From Nonomuraea africana (GTDB taxonomy: Bacteria > Actinomycetota > Actinomycetes > Streptosporangiales > Streptosporangiaceae): a stretch of DNA of 64,000 bases. A model generated the notes under the pieces. The model worked only from the letters and a program-made list of their open reading frames with translations, made no database searches and was not told the DNA's origin. The stretch is taken from the NCBI RefSeq assembly GCF_014873535.1, contig NZ_JADBEF010000001.1, positions 7,316,001-7,380,000 of the forward strand, given 5' to 3'. Position numbers and translations under genes: made by a program. Of this stretch, positions 37,393-44,866 are shown in pieces (positions within the stretch are counted from its first letter, which is position 1; every line of letters starts with the position of its first letter).

Positions 37393-38774
37393 CCCTCGGC
37401 GATCAGCGGGCGGAGGGCGTCGGCGAGCAGCCGCTCGCCGTCGCCCACCAGCTCGGCGATCACGTTGAGCAGCGGCCCGAGGGCCAGCTCGCCGTCGCAG
37501 ACCCCGGCCAGCGCCGCCTCCACCGTGCCGACGTCGGTGCTGCGGAGCAGGCCGCGGGTCTGGCGCAGGACGATGCGTGAGGGGTCCTCGGCTCCCGGCG
37601 CGCCGATGCGCTCGTCGAGCAGGCCCTCGGCGACGCGCAGCCTGGCCGTCTCGAGATCGCGGGTGCGGTGGGCGGCGGCGATCGAGTCGAGCACGTCCTC
37701 CACGTAGCCGCCCACCGGGAGCGAGACCTGGTGGGTCAGGCGCTCGACGCGGACCACGGGGTCGAGGCTGCCCGAGTTGCGCAGCGTGATCCAGCCGAAC
37801 CCGATGCCCTCCACCCCGTGCGCCTCGAACCAGGACAGCCACTCGTCGTAGTGGGCGGCGTAGGCGGGGGTGCCCTGCTCGGCGGCGTCGCGCAGCCACA
37901 GCTCGACGTACTCGGCGGGGTCCTGCACGTCGCGCTCGACCACCCAGCCGTCGCAGCCGGTCTCGCCCACCCAGCCGCCCACCCTGTCGCGCCAGTCCTC
38001 GCCCTTGACGTGCAGCCAGTTGGCGAGGAACTGGGCGTGGCCGTCCGGGTTGAGGTGCGCGGGCGCCTGCCGGACGAGATCGCGGCAGAAGGCGTCACCC
38101 TCGGCGCCGGTCTCGCGGTAGGTCAGGCGGCCGCCCGGGGAGATCACGAAGGGCGGGTTGGAGACCACGAGGTCGAACCGCTCGCCCTCGACGGGCTCGA
38201 ACAGCGAGCCGTCGCGGGCGTCGACGCCCGCGACGCCGGACAGCCGCCAGCTCAGCCGCGCCAGCTCCACGGCGCGCGGGTTCAGGTCGGTGGCGACGAT
38301 CTCGTCGGCCCGCTCCGCCAGGTGCAGCACCTGCACGCCGCAGCCGGTGCCGAGGTCGAGCGCGCGCTCGACCGGCTTGCGGGAGACCAGCTGGGCGAGG
38401 TTGGCCGAGGCGCCGCCCGCGCCGACGACGTGGTCGGGGCGCAGACTCGGGTCGCCGGGCCGCACCTTCCTGTCGGAGACGACGAAGTAGTGCTCCTCCC
38501 ACGGCTGCAGGTGCACCGTGGAGCGCACCTCGTCGCCGTCGAACTCGACCAGCCCCGACTCCATCACCTCGAACGGCAGGCCCGCCGCGCGCACCGGCAC
38601 GCCGAGCCACCACAGCCTGATCATCGTGTCGAGCGGGTCACCGCCCCTGGTCGCCCGCAGCGCCGGGACCAGCTCCTCCCTGGCCAGCGCCGAGGCGGCC
38701 ATGTCGCCCAGCCGTTCGCGCACGCCGTCGATCGTGTAGCCGGTCTTGAGGAGATGGTCGCGCAGTCGTTCCAC
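37377..38774 (-). CDS. HemK/RlmG-like class I methyltransferase
   Basis: A 465-residue protein. An N-terminal domain of about 130 residues is followed by a Rossmann methyltransferase: ALDLGTGCGVQVLHLAE (motif I), ATDLNPRAVELARL (acidic motif II) and LVVSNPPFVISPGG (NPPF motif IV). The NPPF tetrapeptide marks enzymes that methylate a planar amide or exocyclic amine in protein, rRNA or DNA. A C-terminal region of about 170 residues follows. Target unknown. GTG 38774 has no Shine-Dalgarno sequence but a TAGGAT box exactly 6 bases upstream, consistent with a leaderless transcript. Confidence 0.85.
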   Translation of the reverse strand: MERLRDHLLKTGYTIDGVRERLGDMAASALAREELVPALRATRGGDPLDTMIRLWWLGVPVRAAGLPFEVMESGLVEFDGDEVRSTVHLQPWEEHYFVVSDRKVRPGDPSLRPDHVVGAGGASANLAQLVSRKPVERALDLGTGCGVQVLHLAERADEIVATDLNPRAVELARLSWRLSGVAGVDARDGSLFEPVEGERFDLVVSNPPFVISPGGRLTYRETGAEGDAFCRDLVRQAPAHLNPDGHAQFLANWLHVKGEDWRDRVGGWVGETGCDGWVVERDVQDPAEYVELWLRDAAEQGTPAYAAHYDEWLSWFEAHGVEGIGFGWITLRNSGSLDPVVRVERLTHQVSLPVGGYVEDVLDSIAAAHRTRDLETARLRVAEGLLDERIGAPGAEDPSRIVLRQTRGLLRSTDVGTVEAALAGVCDGELALGPLLNVIAELVGDGERLLADALRPLIAEGYFHL

Positions 38775-38780
38775 CCGCTC

Positions 38781-38786
38781 ATCCTA
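38781..38786 (-). promoter_or_regulatory. -10 box of the leaderless methyltransferase transcript
   Basis: TAGGAT on the minus strand ends 6 bases before GTG 38774. A recognisable -35 is lacking (GATTAC is near 17 bp). Confidence 0.45.
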
Positions 38787-38868
38787 GATCCGGGACTGAG
38801 GGTAATCGCACCGTTACGTCTGTCATACTCCTTGTGCCCCACCATTCCGCGCCAGAGGAACGGAACCG

Positions 38869-39156
38869 ATGCTGCTTCCCTGCCTCGCCTGCGAGACCAG
38901 GTTCAGGCCTGACGAGTACTTCAGAGCCTGCTCCGACTACGACCGCGGTCTCGACCGGGTCGCGTGGACCTGTCCGAGCTGCGGCAACCGCGACGACCTG
39001 CGGGTCTTCACCGGCGAGCTGGGCTTCGGCACGGCAGGGCACGGCCGTTTCGACGTCCACGACCGGGTGCCCGTCCCCGGCCTGCGGCGGCAGCGGCACG
39101 AGGTCGCCCTCGACATCACGCTCGACCGCCGCCACTGGCAGGTGCCTAGGCGGTGA
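38869..39156 (+). CDS. Small zinc-ribbon protein
   Basis: A 95-residue protein with two knuckles, PCLAC (Cys5, Cys8) and TCPSCGNRDD (Cys35, Cys38), the spacing of a treble-clef or zinc-ribbon fold. The rest is hydrophilic. GAGGAA lies 8 bases before ATG 38869, and CATACT at 38824 is a possible -10 box. I do not recognise the family. Its end overlaps the convergent dehydrogenase by 11 bp. Confidence 0.75.
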   Translation: MLLPCLACETRFRPDEYFRACSDYDRGLDRVAWTCPSCGNRDDLRVFTGELGFGTAGHGRFDVHDRVPVPGLRRQRHEVALDITLDRRHWQVPRR

Positions 39157-40117
39157 TGCCCGCCTCGATGGGCGTGCAGGCGTGCATGGGTGCCTCGCCG
39201 CGCAGGAACCTGGCGATGTCCTCCACGATCGACTCGGCGCGGTCCTCGGCCGTCTCGCCCGTGGCCTGGCCCAGGTGCGGGGTCAGCACGACGTTCGGCA
39301 GCCTGGTGAGCGGGTGCGCGGGATCCAGCCACTCGCCCTCGAAGTGGTCGAGCCCCGCCCCGCCGAGATGGCCCCAGCGCAACGCGTCGACCAGGGCCGA
39401 CAGGTTGTGCAGGGCGCCGCGCGAGGTGTTCAGGAAGATCGCCCCCGGCCGCATCGAGGCCAGCTCGGTGTCACCGATGAATCCCCTGGTCTCGGCCGTC
39501 ACGGGCACGTGCAGCGACACGACGTCCGCCTCGGCGAGCAGCTGGGGAAGGGTGTGGGTGGCCTCGGGCACGTGGGGGTCGCAGGCGATGACCCGCATCC
39601 CGAGCCCCTGGGCCCGCCACCGCACGGCGTTGCCCACTCTGCCGAGGCCCACCACCCCGAACGTACGGCCCGACAGCCGCGAGCCCCGGTAGCGCTCGGC
39701 GGCGGGCACCCGCTTGCGGCCGGCCGTGCCCCGCCGTACCTCCCTGTCGGCGGCGACGATGTACCTGCTGACCGCGAACAGCAGCGCGAGCGTGAGCTCG
39801 GCGACCGCGTCGGCGTCCTGGTCGGCGTCGTGGAGCACGGTCACGCCGCGCTCGGCGGCCAGCGCCAGGTCGATGGTGGTGAGGGCGCCCATACAGGCGA
39901 CGATGTCGAGGGGAAGGTCGAGGACGGATCTGCGGACCTCGTCGTGATCGACGATCAGGACGCTGGCGCCCGTCTCGATCACCAGGTCGGCCAGTTGCTC
40001 GTCGGAGAAGCCGAGGCGGGGCCGTTCGGCCGCCTCGACCACGTCGGCCACCTCGCGCAGCCGCGCGAGGGCGTGCTCCGGCAAGCCGGTCAGAAGGAGC
40101 GCACGCGGTCGTCTCAC
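39146..40117 (-). CDS. D-isomer-specific 2-hydroxyacid dehydrogenase
   Basis: A 323-residue NAD(P)-dependent dehydrogenase. The nucleotide-binding motif is FGVVGLGRVGNAVRW, the catalytic Arg is in FLNTSRGALHN, a glutamate follows in LDHFEGEWLDP and the catalytic His is in VVLTPHLGQATGET. These residues reduce 2-keto acids or oxidise D-2-hydroxy acids (glyoxylate reductase/phosphoglycerate dehydrogenase group). It is too short for SerA and lacks an ACT domain. GTG 40117 has a TATTGT box 7 bases upstream, suggesting a leaderless message. Confidence 0.9.
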   Translation of the reverse strand: MRRPRALLLTGLPEHALARLREVADVVEAAERPRLGFSDEQLADLVIETGASVLIVDHDEVRRSVLDLPLDIVACMGALTTIDLALAAERGVTVLHDADQDADAVAELTLALLFAVSRYIVAADREVRRGTAGRKRVPAAERYRGSRLSGRTFGVVGLGRVGNAVRWRAQGLGMRVIACDPHVPEATHTLPQLLAEADVVSLHVPVTAETRGFIGDTELASMRPGAIFLNTSRGALHNLSALVDALRWGHLGGAGLDHFEGEWLDPAHPLTRLPNVVLTPHLGQATGETAEDRAESIVEDIARFLRGEAPMHACTPIEAGITA

Positions 40118-40124
40118 ATTCGCG

Positions 40125-40130
40125 ACAATA
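40125..40130 (-). promoter_or_regulatory. -10 box of the leaderless dehydrogenase transcript
   Basis: TATTGT on the minus strand, 7 bases before GTG 40117; no Shine-Dalgarno sequence is present. Confidence 0.45.
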
Positions 40131-40151
40131 ACACCACAGAGGGTGCCTGGA

Positions 40152-40766
40152 TCATTGCTCCCTGTCGCTCTGCCGCAGGCTCTGCCAGGCGGCCTGGCCC
40201 AGACCCTTGATCTCCTCGTCGCTGGGAACGTGCGCCCCCGCGAACCACAGGCGGCACATCTCCTGGGCGGGGCCGAGCCACAGCACGTAGCACATCGTCG
40301 GCGCGACCGGCTGGAGCAGGCCGTTCTTCATGTGCGGGCGCCACCAGTCGGCGACCTGGCGGAAGAAGGCGCGGCGCGCCTCGGCGACCTCGGGACCGCC
40401 CGGCTCGTTCTTGCGCGGCGGACGCTCGCTGATCAGGATCCTGGCCCGCTCGGGGTGCTCGCCCGCCCAGCGCATGTGGAAGGCCACGACCGCCTCGATG
40501 CCCGCGCGGGCGTCCTGGTGGCCGACCAGCTCGGCGACGAACGCCTGCTGGTAGGCGTTGAGGATCTCCGTGTAGAGCACCCCGAAGACGTGCTCCTTGC
40601 TGGCGAAGTGGTGGTAGAAGCTGCCGACGCTGACGCCACTCTCCTCGCGGAGGCTGGCCAGCGTGGTGGCCGAGACCCCGTCCTGGCTGAAACGCCGGAG
40701 CGCGCCCTCGATGATGCGGGTGCGTCCGTCGCGTCCGTTCTTGGCACCACTGGCGTGCGTCTTCAT
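40152..40766 (-). CDS. TetR-family transcriptional regulator
   Basis: A 204-residue TetR protein. The helix-turn-helix spans about 15-62: IIEGALRRFSQDGVSATTLA, then the recognition helix GVSVGSFYHHFASKEHVFG. A ligand-binding helical domain follows. Its ATG overlaps the stop of the acetyltransferase gene (ATGA), so it is the second gene of that transcript and probably under the same leaderless promoter at 41276-41310. Ligand and regulon are unknown. Confidence 0.9.
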   Translation of the reverse strand: MKTHASGAKNGRDGRTRIIEGALRRFSQDGVSATTLASLREESGVSVGSFYHHFASKEHVFGVLYTEILNAYQQAFVAELVGHQDARAGIEAVVAFHMRWAGEHPERARILISERPPRKNEPGGPEVAEARRAFFRQVADWWRPHMKNGLLQPVAPTMCYVLWLGPAQEMCRLWFAGAHVPSDEEIKGLGQAAWQSLRQSDREQ

Positions 40767-41275
40767 GAGGTCAATGGTGGGCCAACAGAACGTTGTTCCG
40801 CAAATACCACGGCCGGTTGGATCATAGCGGTCACTTCAACACACCCGGAAGAGACCTTCATCCTGGCGTCGGGCCAGATCCTCCTGATAAGTCGGAGCAC
40901 CCTCCTGTTCTCTCCGAGGACGTCCATGCCGACGGTCGTCGCGCCGGCGCAGGCGGCTCTGCCGAGGATCGTGGCGATCAGCTTCCGTCCGAGACCGCGG
41001 CCCTGCCACTCGTCGGTGACCACGATCGCGATCTCCACGTCCGCCAGACCGCTCCGGTAGCTCATCGCGTGACCGATGATCTCGCCGTCCCGCTCGGCGA
41101 CGATCGCGTCGCGCCGGCCGTCCACCGCCAGCAACGCGCGTACGAGGCCGGCCTTGGGCGAGGAGATCCCGGTGAAGAACCGCAGAGTCTGGGTCTGGAG
41201 CGACAAACCCACCAGAAAGCGCCTGATCCGTTCCTCGTCGTACGGCCCGGCGGGACGGATCTGAGTTCCGATCAT
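40763..41275 (-). CDS. GNAT-family N-acetyltransferase
   Basis: A 170-residue acetyltransferase. Motif A is VVTDEWQGRGLGRKLIATIL, the Q/R-x-x-G-x-G/A pyrophosphate loop, after VEIAI. N-terminal IRPAGPYDEERIRRFLVGLS is like ribosomal-protein or protein-lysine acetyltransferases (Pat-like), but no cyclic-nucleotide domain is present. The frame is open upstream; ATG 41275 is chosen because a consensus -35/-10 pair ends exactly 6 bases before it. It is divergent from the HxlR gene and co-transcribed with TetR. Confidence 0.87.
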   Translation of the reverse strand: MIGTQIRPAGPYDEERIRRFLVGLSLQTQTLRFFTGISSPKAGLVRALLAVDGRRDAIVAERDGEIIGHAMSYRSGLADVEIAIVVTDEWQGRGLGRKLIATILGRAACAGATTVGMDVLGENRRVLRLIRRIWPDARMKVSSGCVEVTAMIQPAVVFAEQRSVGPPLTS

Positions 41276-41276
41276 A

Positions 41277-41339
41277 GACTCAGCATTCCGGCGCCAGCTG
41301 AGTCTGTCAATTGGACTCAGCAGAATCGGGAAGTACCCT
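41277..41339. promoter_or_regulatory. Divergent leaderless promoters with triple GACTCAGC operator
   Basis: GACTCAGC occurs at 41277-41284, inverted as GCTGAGTC at 41297-41304, and again direct at 41314-41321. Plus-strand promoter: TTGGAC (41311-41316), 17 bp, TACCCT (41334-41339), then 6 bases to the HxlR ATG. Minus-strand promoter: TTGACA (41305-41310), 17 bp, AATGCT (41282-41287), then 6 bases to the acetyltransferase ATG. The operators cover or overlap both promoters, so the HxlR protein probably controls both. Confidence 0.75.
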
Positions 41340-41345
41340 TCACCT

Positions 41346-41813
41346 ATGAACGTGCGCTTCCGGGTGGACAACTGCTCGATCGAGCGGACCCTGGACATCG
41401 TCGGGGAGAAGTGGACCTTCCTGGTGCTACGCGAGGCGTTCAGCGGTGTGCGGCGCTTCGCCGATATGCAGGCCGTCACAGGCGCCCCGCGCCAGGTGCT
41501 GAGCGCGCGGCTGAACCGCCTGGTGGACGAAGGGCTGCTGCGCAAGGTGCCCTACCGCGAGCCCGGTCAGCGCCAGCGCGACGAGTACCGCCTCACGCAG
41601 AAGGGCCTCGATCTCTATCCGATCCTGGTCGCCCTGATGCACTGGGGCGACAAGCACATGGCGGACGACGACGGGCCGCCCGTCCTGCTGACTCACCGCG
41701 GCTGCGGGGCCGCGCTCGAGCAGCACTTCAGGTGCGCCGACGGGCACGAGGTGGAGGGTCCGCGCGAGGTGACGGCGGTGCCGGGCTCAGGGGCGAAGCT
41801 GCAGAGCGCCTAG
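41346..41813 (+). CDS. HxlR-family winged-helix regulator
   Basis: A 155-residue HxlR protein. The N-terminal motif is NCSIERTLDIVGEKWTFLVL, with Cys10 at the position used as a redox or electrophile sensor in HypR/QorR-type members, then FSGVRRFADMQ and a wing ending YRLTQKGLDLYPIL. Two further cysteines (GCGAAL and FRCADGH) lie in the C-terminal extension, beyond the usual HxlR length of about 110-120. The ATG follows the -10 box by 6 bases, so the transcript is leaderless. Its end overlaps a convergent membrane-protein gene by 27 bp. Confidence 0.9.
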   Translation: MNVRFRVDNCSIERTLDIVGEKWTFLVLREAFSGVRRFADMQAVTGAPRQVLSARLNRLVDEGLLRKVPYREPGQRQRDEYRLTQKGLDLYPILVALMHWGDKHMADDDGPPVLLTHRGCGAALEQHFRCADGHEVEGPREVTAVPGSGAKLQSA

Positions 41814-42425
41814 GGTCCTGCGGAAGTCGAGCACCGACCCGAGGGCGACGCTGCCCAGGAGCAGGGCGACGCCGGTCGTGCGGACGATCAGGAAGATCCC
41901 CATGGCCTCGTGGAACAGCATCCACAGGGTGAAGGTGCCGTTGACGAGCTGCGCGCATCCCCACAGGACCGACTGCCGGACGAAGAAGCGGCGCATCAGC
42001 GGGTGCCGCTGGACCTCGTCGGGCATCGGCACCAGGTCGGCCGCCACCCGCTGGAGCATCGGCCGGCGCGCCATCATGGTGCACAGGAAGGCCGCGCTGG
42101 CGCAGAAGATGCCCAGGGTGGGGATGAGGAAGAACCACTTCGGATCGTGGAACACCACCGCGAGCAGCAGCCGGACGGTGACCATCAGCCCGGCCAGGAG
42201 CACCGAGCCCGGCACCTCGGAGCGCCGCACGAGCCGCCAGGCCGCGCCGCCGTAGACCCACAGGACCGTCGCCGCGATGCCGCCGGGGATGCCGGCGACG
42301 ATCAACCCCAGATAGAAGGAGGCGACCGGCATGATCATGCTCTCCAGAACCCTGGGCGCGGCATGACGCAGGATCGCCGACATACGCGGCATGGTGACCG
42401 CGGCGGGCGCGGCGAGCACGACCAT
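41787..42425 (-). CDS. VC0807-like multipass membrane protein
   Basis: A 212-residue membrane protein with about five hydrophobic segments: VASFYLGLIVAGIPGGIAAT, GSVLLAGLMVTVRLLLAVVF, KWFFLIPTLGIFCASAAFLC, a segment around VNGTFTLWMLFHEAMGIFL, and VRTTGVALLLGSVALGSVLD. The spacing resembles the VC0807/intracellular-septation-like family of unknown function, but that is a loose match. ATG 42425 has AGGAG 12 bases upstream; ATG 42392 is an alternative. It is divergent from SURF1. Confidence 0.65.
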   Translation of the reverse strand: MVVLAAPAAVTMPRMSAILRHAAPRVLESMIMPVASFYLGLIVAGIPGGIAATVLWVYGGAAWRLVRRSEVPGSVLLAGLMVTVRLLLAVVFHDPKWFFLIPTLGIFCASAAFLCTMMARRPMLQRVAADLVPMPDEVQRHPLMRRFFVRQSVLWGCAQLVNGTFTLWMLFHEAMGIFLIVRTTGVALLLGSVALGSVLDFRRTLGALQLRP

Positions 42426-42557
42426 GGAGATGTGCAGCTCCTGGAGGGGAAATGGGAGACAGATCCCGACCGTAGACGATGACCGCGCACCCTGTCCCTT
42501 TTTCGGTGTCCCTCGTTTCGGGCCCGGGTTCGGTGCCGGACCGGTGTGGGCAGTGCC

Positions 42558-42563
42558 TACCCT
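42558..42563 (+). promoter_or_regulatory. -10 box of the leaderless SURF1 transcript
   Basis: TACCCT ends 6 bases before GTG 42570. No Shine-Dalgarno sequence is seen. It is the same hexamer and spacing as at the HxlR gene. Confidence 0.5.
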
Positions 42564-42569
42564 GAAGAC

Positions 42570-43406
42570 GTGTACCGGTTCCTGCTCACGCCCAGGTGGC
42601 TGGCGCTCCACGTCGTGGTGCTGCTGGTCATCCCGGCCTTCGTCTTCCTGGGCCAATGGCAGTTCGGGCGGTACGAGGAACGCTCGGCCAACAGCGACGT
42701 CGTCACCCGGAATCTCAACGCCAAGCCCGTTCCCATCGGCGAACTCGTGGCTCCCGGCCAGGACGTGGACCACCGCGACCGCTACAGATCCGTCACCATC
42801 CAGGGCAGCTACGACCCGGCCCAATCGCTGCTGGTCCGCAGGCGCACCCAGAACAGCCAGCTCGGTTTCTACGTCCTGACCCCGATGGTGACAGGCGAGG
42901 GTCAGGCGGTGCTCGTGAACAGGGGCTGGGTCAAGGCGGGCGCGACGGCCGACGCGCTGCCGGAGGTGCCGCCCGCGCCGCCGGGCCGGGTGTCGGTCAC
43001 CGGAATGCTGCGGCCGAGCGAGACCGAGGCGTCGTCGGGCATCAGGAACCGGGGCCAGCTGCCCCCTGGCCAGGTGCTGCTGATCAACATCGACGCCATC
43101 GGCAAGGGCCTGCCGTACGAGCTGGTGGGCGGGTACGTCTCGCTGACGGAGCAGCGGCCCGCGACCTCGCCCGCGCCCGAGCCCGTGCCGCCGCCCGACG
43201 TGGGCGCCGGTGGCGGCCTCAACTTCGCCTACGGCATCCAGTGGTGGCTGTTCATCGGGGTGGCCGTCGGCGGCTGGCTGCTGATGATCAGGCGAGAGGT
43301 GAAGGACAGGTCAGCCGAACAGCGCGCCGAGACCGATGAGGCCGAGCCCGCTGACCAGGGCCAGGAGCAACGCCATCAGGCAGCCGCCCCCTCCGTCGAG
43401 ACGTGA
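42570..43406 (+). CDS. SURF1-family cytochrome oxidase assembly protein
   Basis: A 278-residue protein with the SURF1 topology. One N-terminal helix (residues about 12-32, LHVVVLLVIPAFVFLGQWQ) is followed by the diagnostic GQWQFGRYEER, an extracytoplasmic domain with VTIQGSYDPAQSLLVRRR and VLVNRGWVKAG, and a C-terminal helix near 225-245 (YGIQWWLFIGVAVGGWLLM). SURF1 helps insert heme a into cytochrome c oxidase. It ends in a charged tail (KDRSAEQRAETDEAEPADQG). That tail is encoded in a 96-bp overlap with the convergent gene. Confidence 0.92.
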   Translation: MYRFLLTPRWLALHVVVLLVIPAFVFLGQWQFGRYEERSANSDVVTRNLNAKPVPIGELVAPGQDVDHRDRYRSVTIQGSYDPAQSLLVRRRTQNSQLGFYVLTPMVTGEGQAVLVNRGWVKAGATADALPEVPPAPPGRVSVTGMLRPSETEASSGIRNRGQLPPGQVLLINIDAIGKGLPYELVGGYVSLTEQRPATSPAPEPVPPPDVGAGGGLNFAYGIQWWLFIGVAVGGWLLMIRREVKDRSAEQRAETDEAEPADQGQEQRHQAAAPSVET

Positions 43407-44042
43407 GCGGGCGGGCGGCATCGGCCCGTCCATGGCCGCCCAGATCGGCTGCGGTTCCAGCAGCAGGTAGAGGGGGGCGCCGACGCCTCCGAAGAAGAAC
43501 ATCCAGAACCAGCCCCACCGGTTGGCGTAGCGGGGCCGCGATCTGGCCAGCATCGCCAGCAGCGTGGCGAACCAGGCGAGGGGCACCAGCCAGCCGTAAC
43601 GGGCGGGCACGTCCTCGAACCAGGCGGGCGGCCAGTTGTCGCCGTCGGCTCGCACCACCGTGACCCCACGGAGCTCGGCGGCGGCGAGCAGGACGTCGAT
43701 CTCCCGGGGCTCGTCGGGATCCTCGGGCGCGGGGTCGGAATCCCCGCCGATCCGCCCCTCAAGGTCGAGACCGGCGTCGCTGCTGAGGGAGCCGTCCTGG
43801 TTCACGATGAGCCTGCGCCAGTGGAGCGGATGGTTCGACCAGCGCACCTCGCGCGCGTCCACCAGGTAGACGATGGTGTCCTTGTCGTCGAGGGCTGCGC
43901 GCAGTTCGGCCGCGGTTCCCTCCCGGGGGAACGTGCTCAGCCCGCTCACCACTCCGCCCCAGAGCAGGATCGCCAGGAGCACCACGCGGACGACCAGTCC
44001 GACGACCCGCCAGGGGGTCTTTACCACTGGTTGTCCTTCCAT
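43311..44042 (-). CDS. Multipass membrane protein of unknown function
   Basis: A 243-residue protein. One N-terminal helix (VVGLVVRVVLLAILLWGGVV) is followed by an extracytoplasmic or cytoplasmic domain of about 110 residues, then three more helices (YGWLVPLAWFATLLAMLA, then WGWFWMFFFGGVGAPLYLLL, then MALLLALVSGLGLIGLGAL). I do not recognise the family. Its final helix lies in a 96-bp antisense overlap with the SURF1 tail. ATG 44042 has GGAGG within 3 bases and a TACGTT box 6 bases upstream, so it too may be leaderless. It is divergent from the phosphatase gene. Confidence 0.72.
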   Translation of the reverse strand: MEGQPVVKTPWRVVGLVVRVVLLAILLWGGVVSGLSTFPREGTAAELRAALDDKDTIVYLVDAREVRWSNHPLHWRRLIVNQDGSLSSDAGLDLEGRIGGDSDPAPEDPDEPREIDVLLAAAELRGVTVVRADGDNWPPAWFEDVPARYGWLVPLAWFATLLAMLARSRPRYANRWGWFWMFFFGGVGAPLYLLLEPQPIWAAMDGPMPPARSRLDGGGGCLMALLLALVSGLGLIGLGALFG

Positions 44043-44048
44043 GCCTCC

Positions 44049-44058
44049 AACGTAAGGT
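44049..44058. promoter_or_regulatory. Overlapping divergent -10 boxes
   Basis: On the plus strand TAAGGT (44053-44058) ends 6 bases before GTG 44065. On the minus strand TACGTT (44049-44054) ends 6 bases before ATG 44042. The two -10 boxes overlap, so the two leaderless transcripts cannot easily start at the same time. Confidence 0.5.
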
Positions 44059-44064
44059 ATTGCC

Positions 44065-44799
44065 GTGACGCGCCATCTCGATTTCCTACGGCTCCATAAT
44101 TTCCGCGACATTGGTGGATATGTCACCCGTGACGGACAAGCCGTGCGATGGCGGCGGTTCTACCGGGCCGACTCCCTCGGCTGGCTGTCGGGCGACGACC
44201 TCGACAGGTTCCGGGCTCTGGGCGTCCGCACGGTGCTCGACCTGCGCCATCCCTTCGAGATCGAGCGCACCGGCCGCGTGCCCGACGCGGACGGCCTGAC
44301 CTACCACAACCTGCCCATCGAGGGGCGCCGCTGGGACGTCGAGACCTTCGACCCCGAGCTGGGCGTCGGCAGGTTCCTCGCCGACCGCTACCTGGAGGTC
44401 GCCGAGGACGGCGTCGACCGGCTCAGGTTCGCCGTCGAGGCCATCGCGGGCGACGGCGCCGCCCCCGTCGTCGTCCACTGCGCGGCGGGCAAGGACCGCA
44501 CCGGCATCCTGACCGCGCTCGTCCTGTCCCTGGTCGGCGTCGCCGAGGACGACATCGTCGCCGACTACGCGCTGACCGGCCTGGCCACCGAGCGCTTCAT
44601 CGCCGACTGGCGCATCAGACATCCCGAGGCCCCGATGTGGCCGGGCTTCGGCATGGCGCCCGCCGAGGCTATGCGCTTCTTCCTCGCCGACCTGGCCGAA
44701 AGGCACGGCTCCGTCGAGGGCTACTGCGCCGACGTGCTCGACGTCGACCAGGCGACGATCGGGCGGCTGCGGGCCGTCCTCCTGGGTGATCCCGGGTGA
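44065..44799 (+). CDS. Tyrosine/serine protein phosphatase (PtpB/IphP type)
   Basis: A 244-residue atypical dual-specificity phosphatase. The P-loop is VVVHCAAGKDRTGI with nucleophile Cys139 and Arg145 in the C-x5-R signature. The N-terminal HNFRDIGGYVTRDGQAVRWRRFYRAD and VRTVLDLRHPFEIE are standard for the IphP/MptpB group, which can act on phosphotyrosine and phosphoinositides. No signal peptide is visible, though MptpB-type enzymes can be exported. The function in the cell is unknown. Confidence 0.93.
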   Translation: MTRHLDFLRLHNFRDIGGYVTRDGQAVRWRRFYRADSLGWLSGDDLDRFRALGVRTVLDLRHPFEIERTGRVPDADGLTYHNLPIEGRRWDVETFDPELGVGRFLADRYLEVAEDGVDRLRFAVEAIAGDGAAPVVVHCAAGKDRTGILTALVLSLVGVAEDDIVADYALTGLATERFIADWRIRHPEAPMWPGFGMAPAEAMRFFLADLAERHGSVEGYCADVLDVDQATIGRLRAVLLGDPG

Positions 44800-44829
44800 G
44801 CGCCCGATACCAACAGGTGACCAGTCGGC

Positions 44830-44859
44830 TTGTTCGACGTGATGCCCACGTCGTACCGT
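44830..44859 (+). promoter_or_regulatory. Probable leaderless promoter of the amidohydrolase gene
   Basis: TTGTTC (44830-44835), 18 bp, TACCGT (44854-44859), then 7 bases to GTG 44867. Confidence 0.5.
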
Positions 44860-44866
44860 TGCCTGC

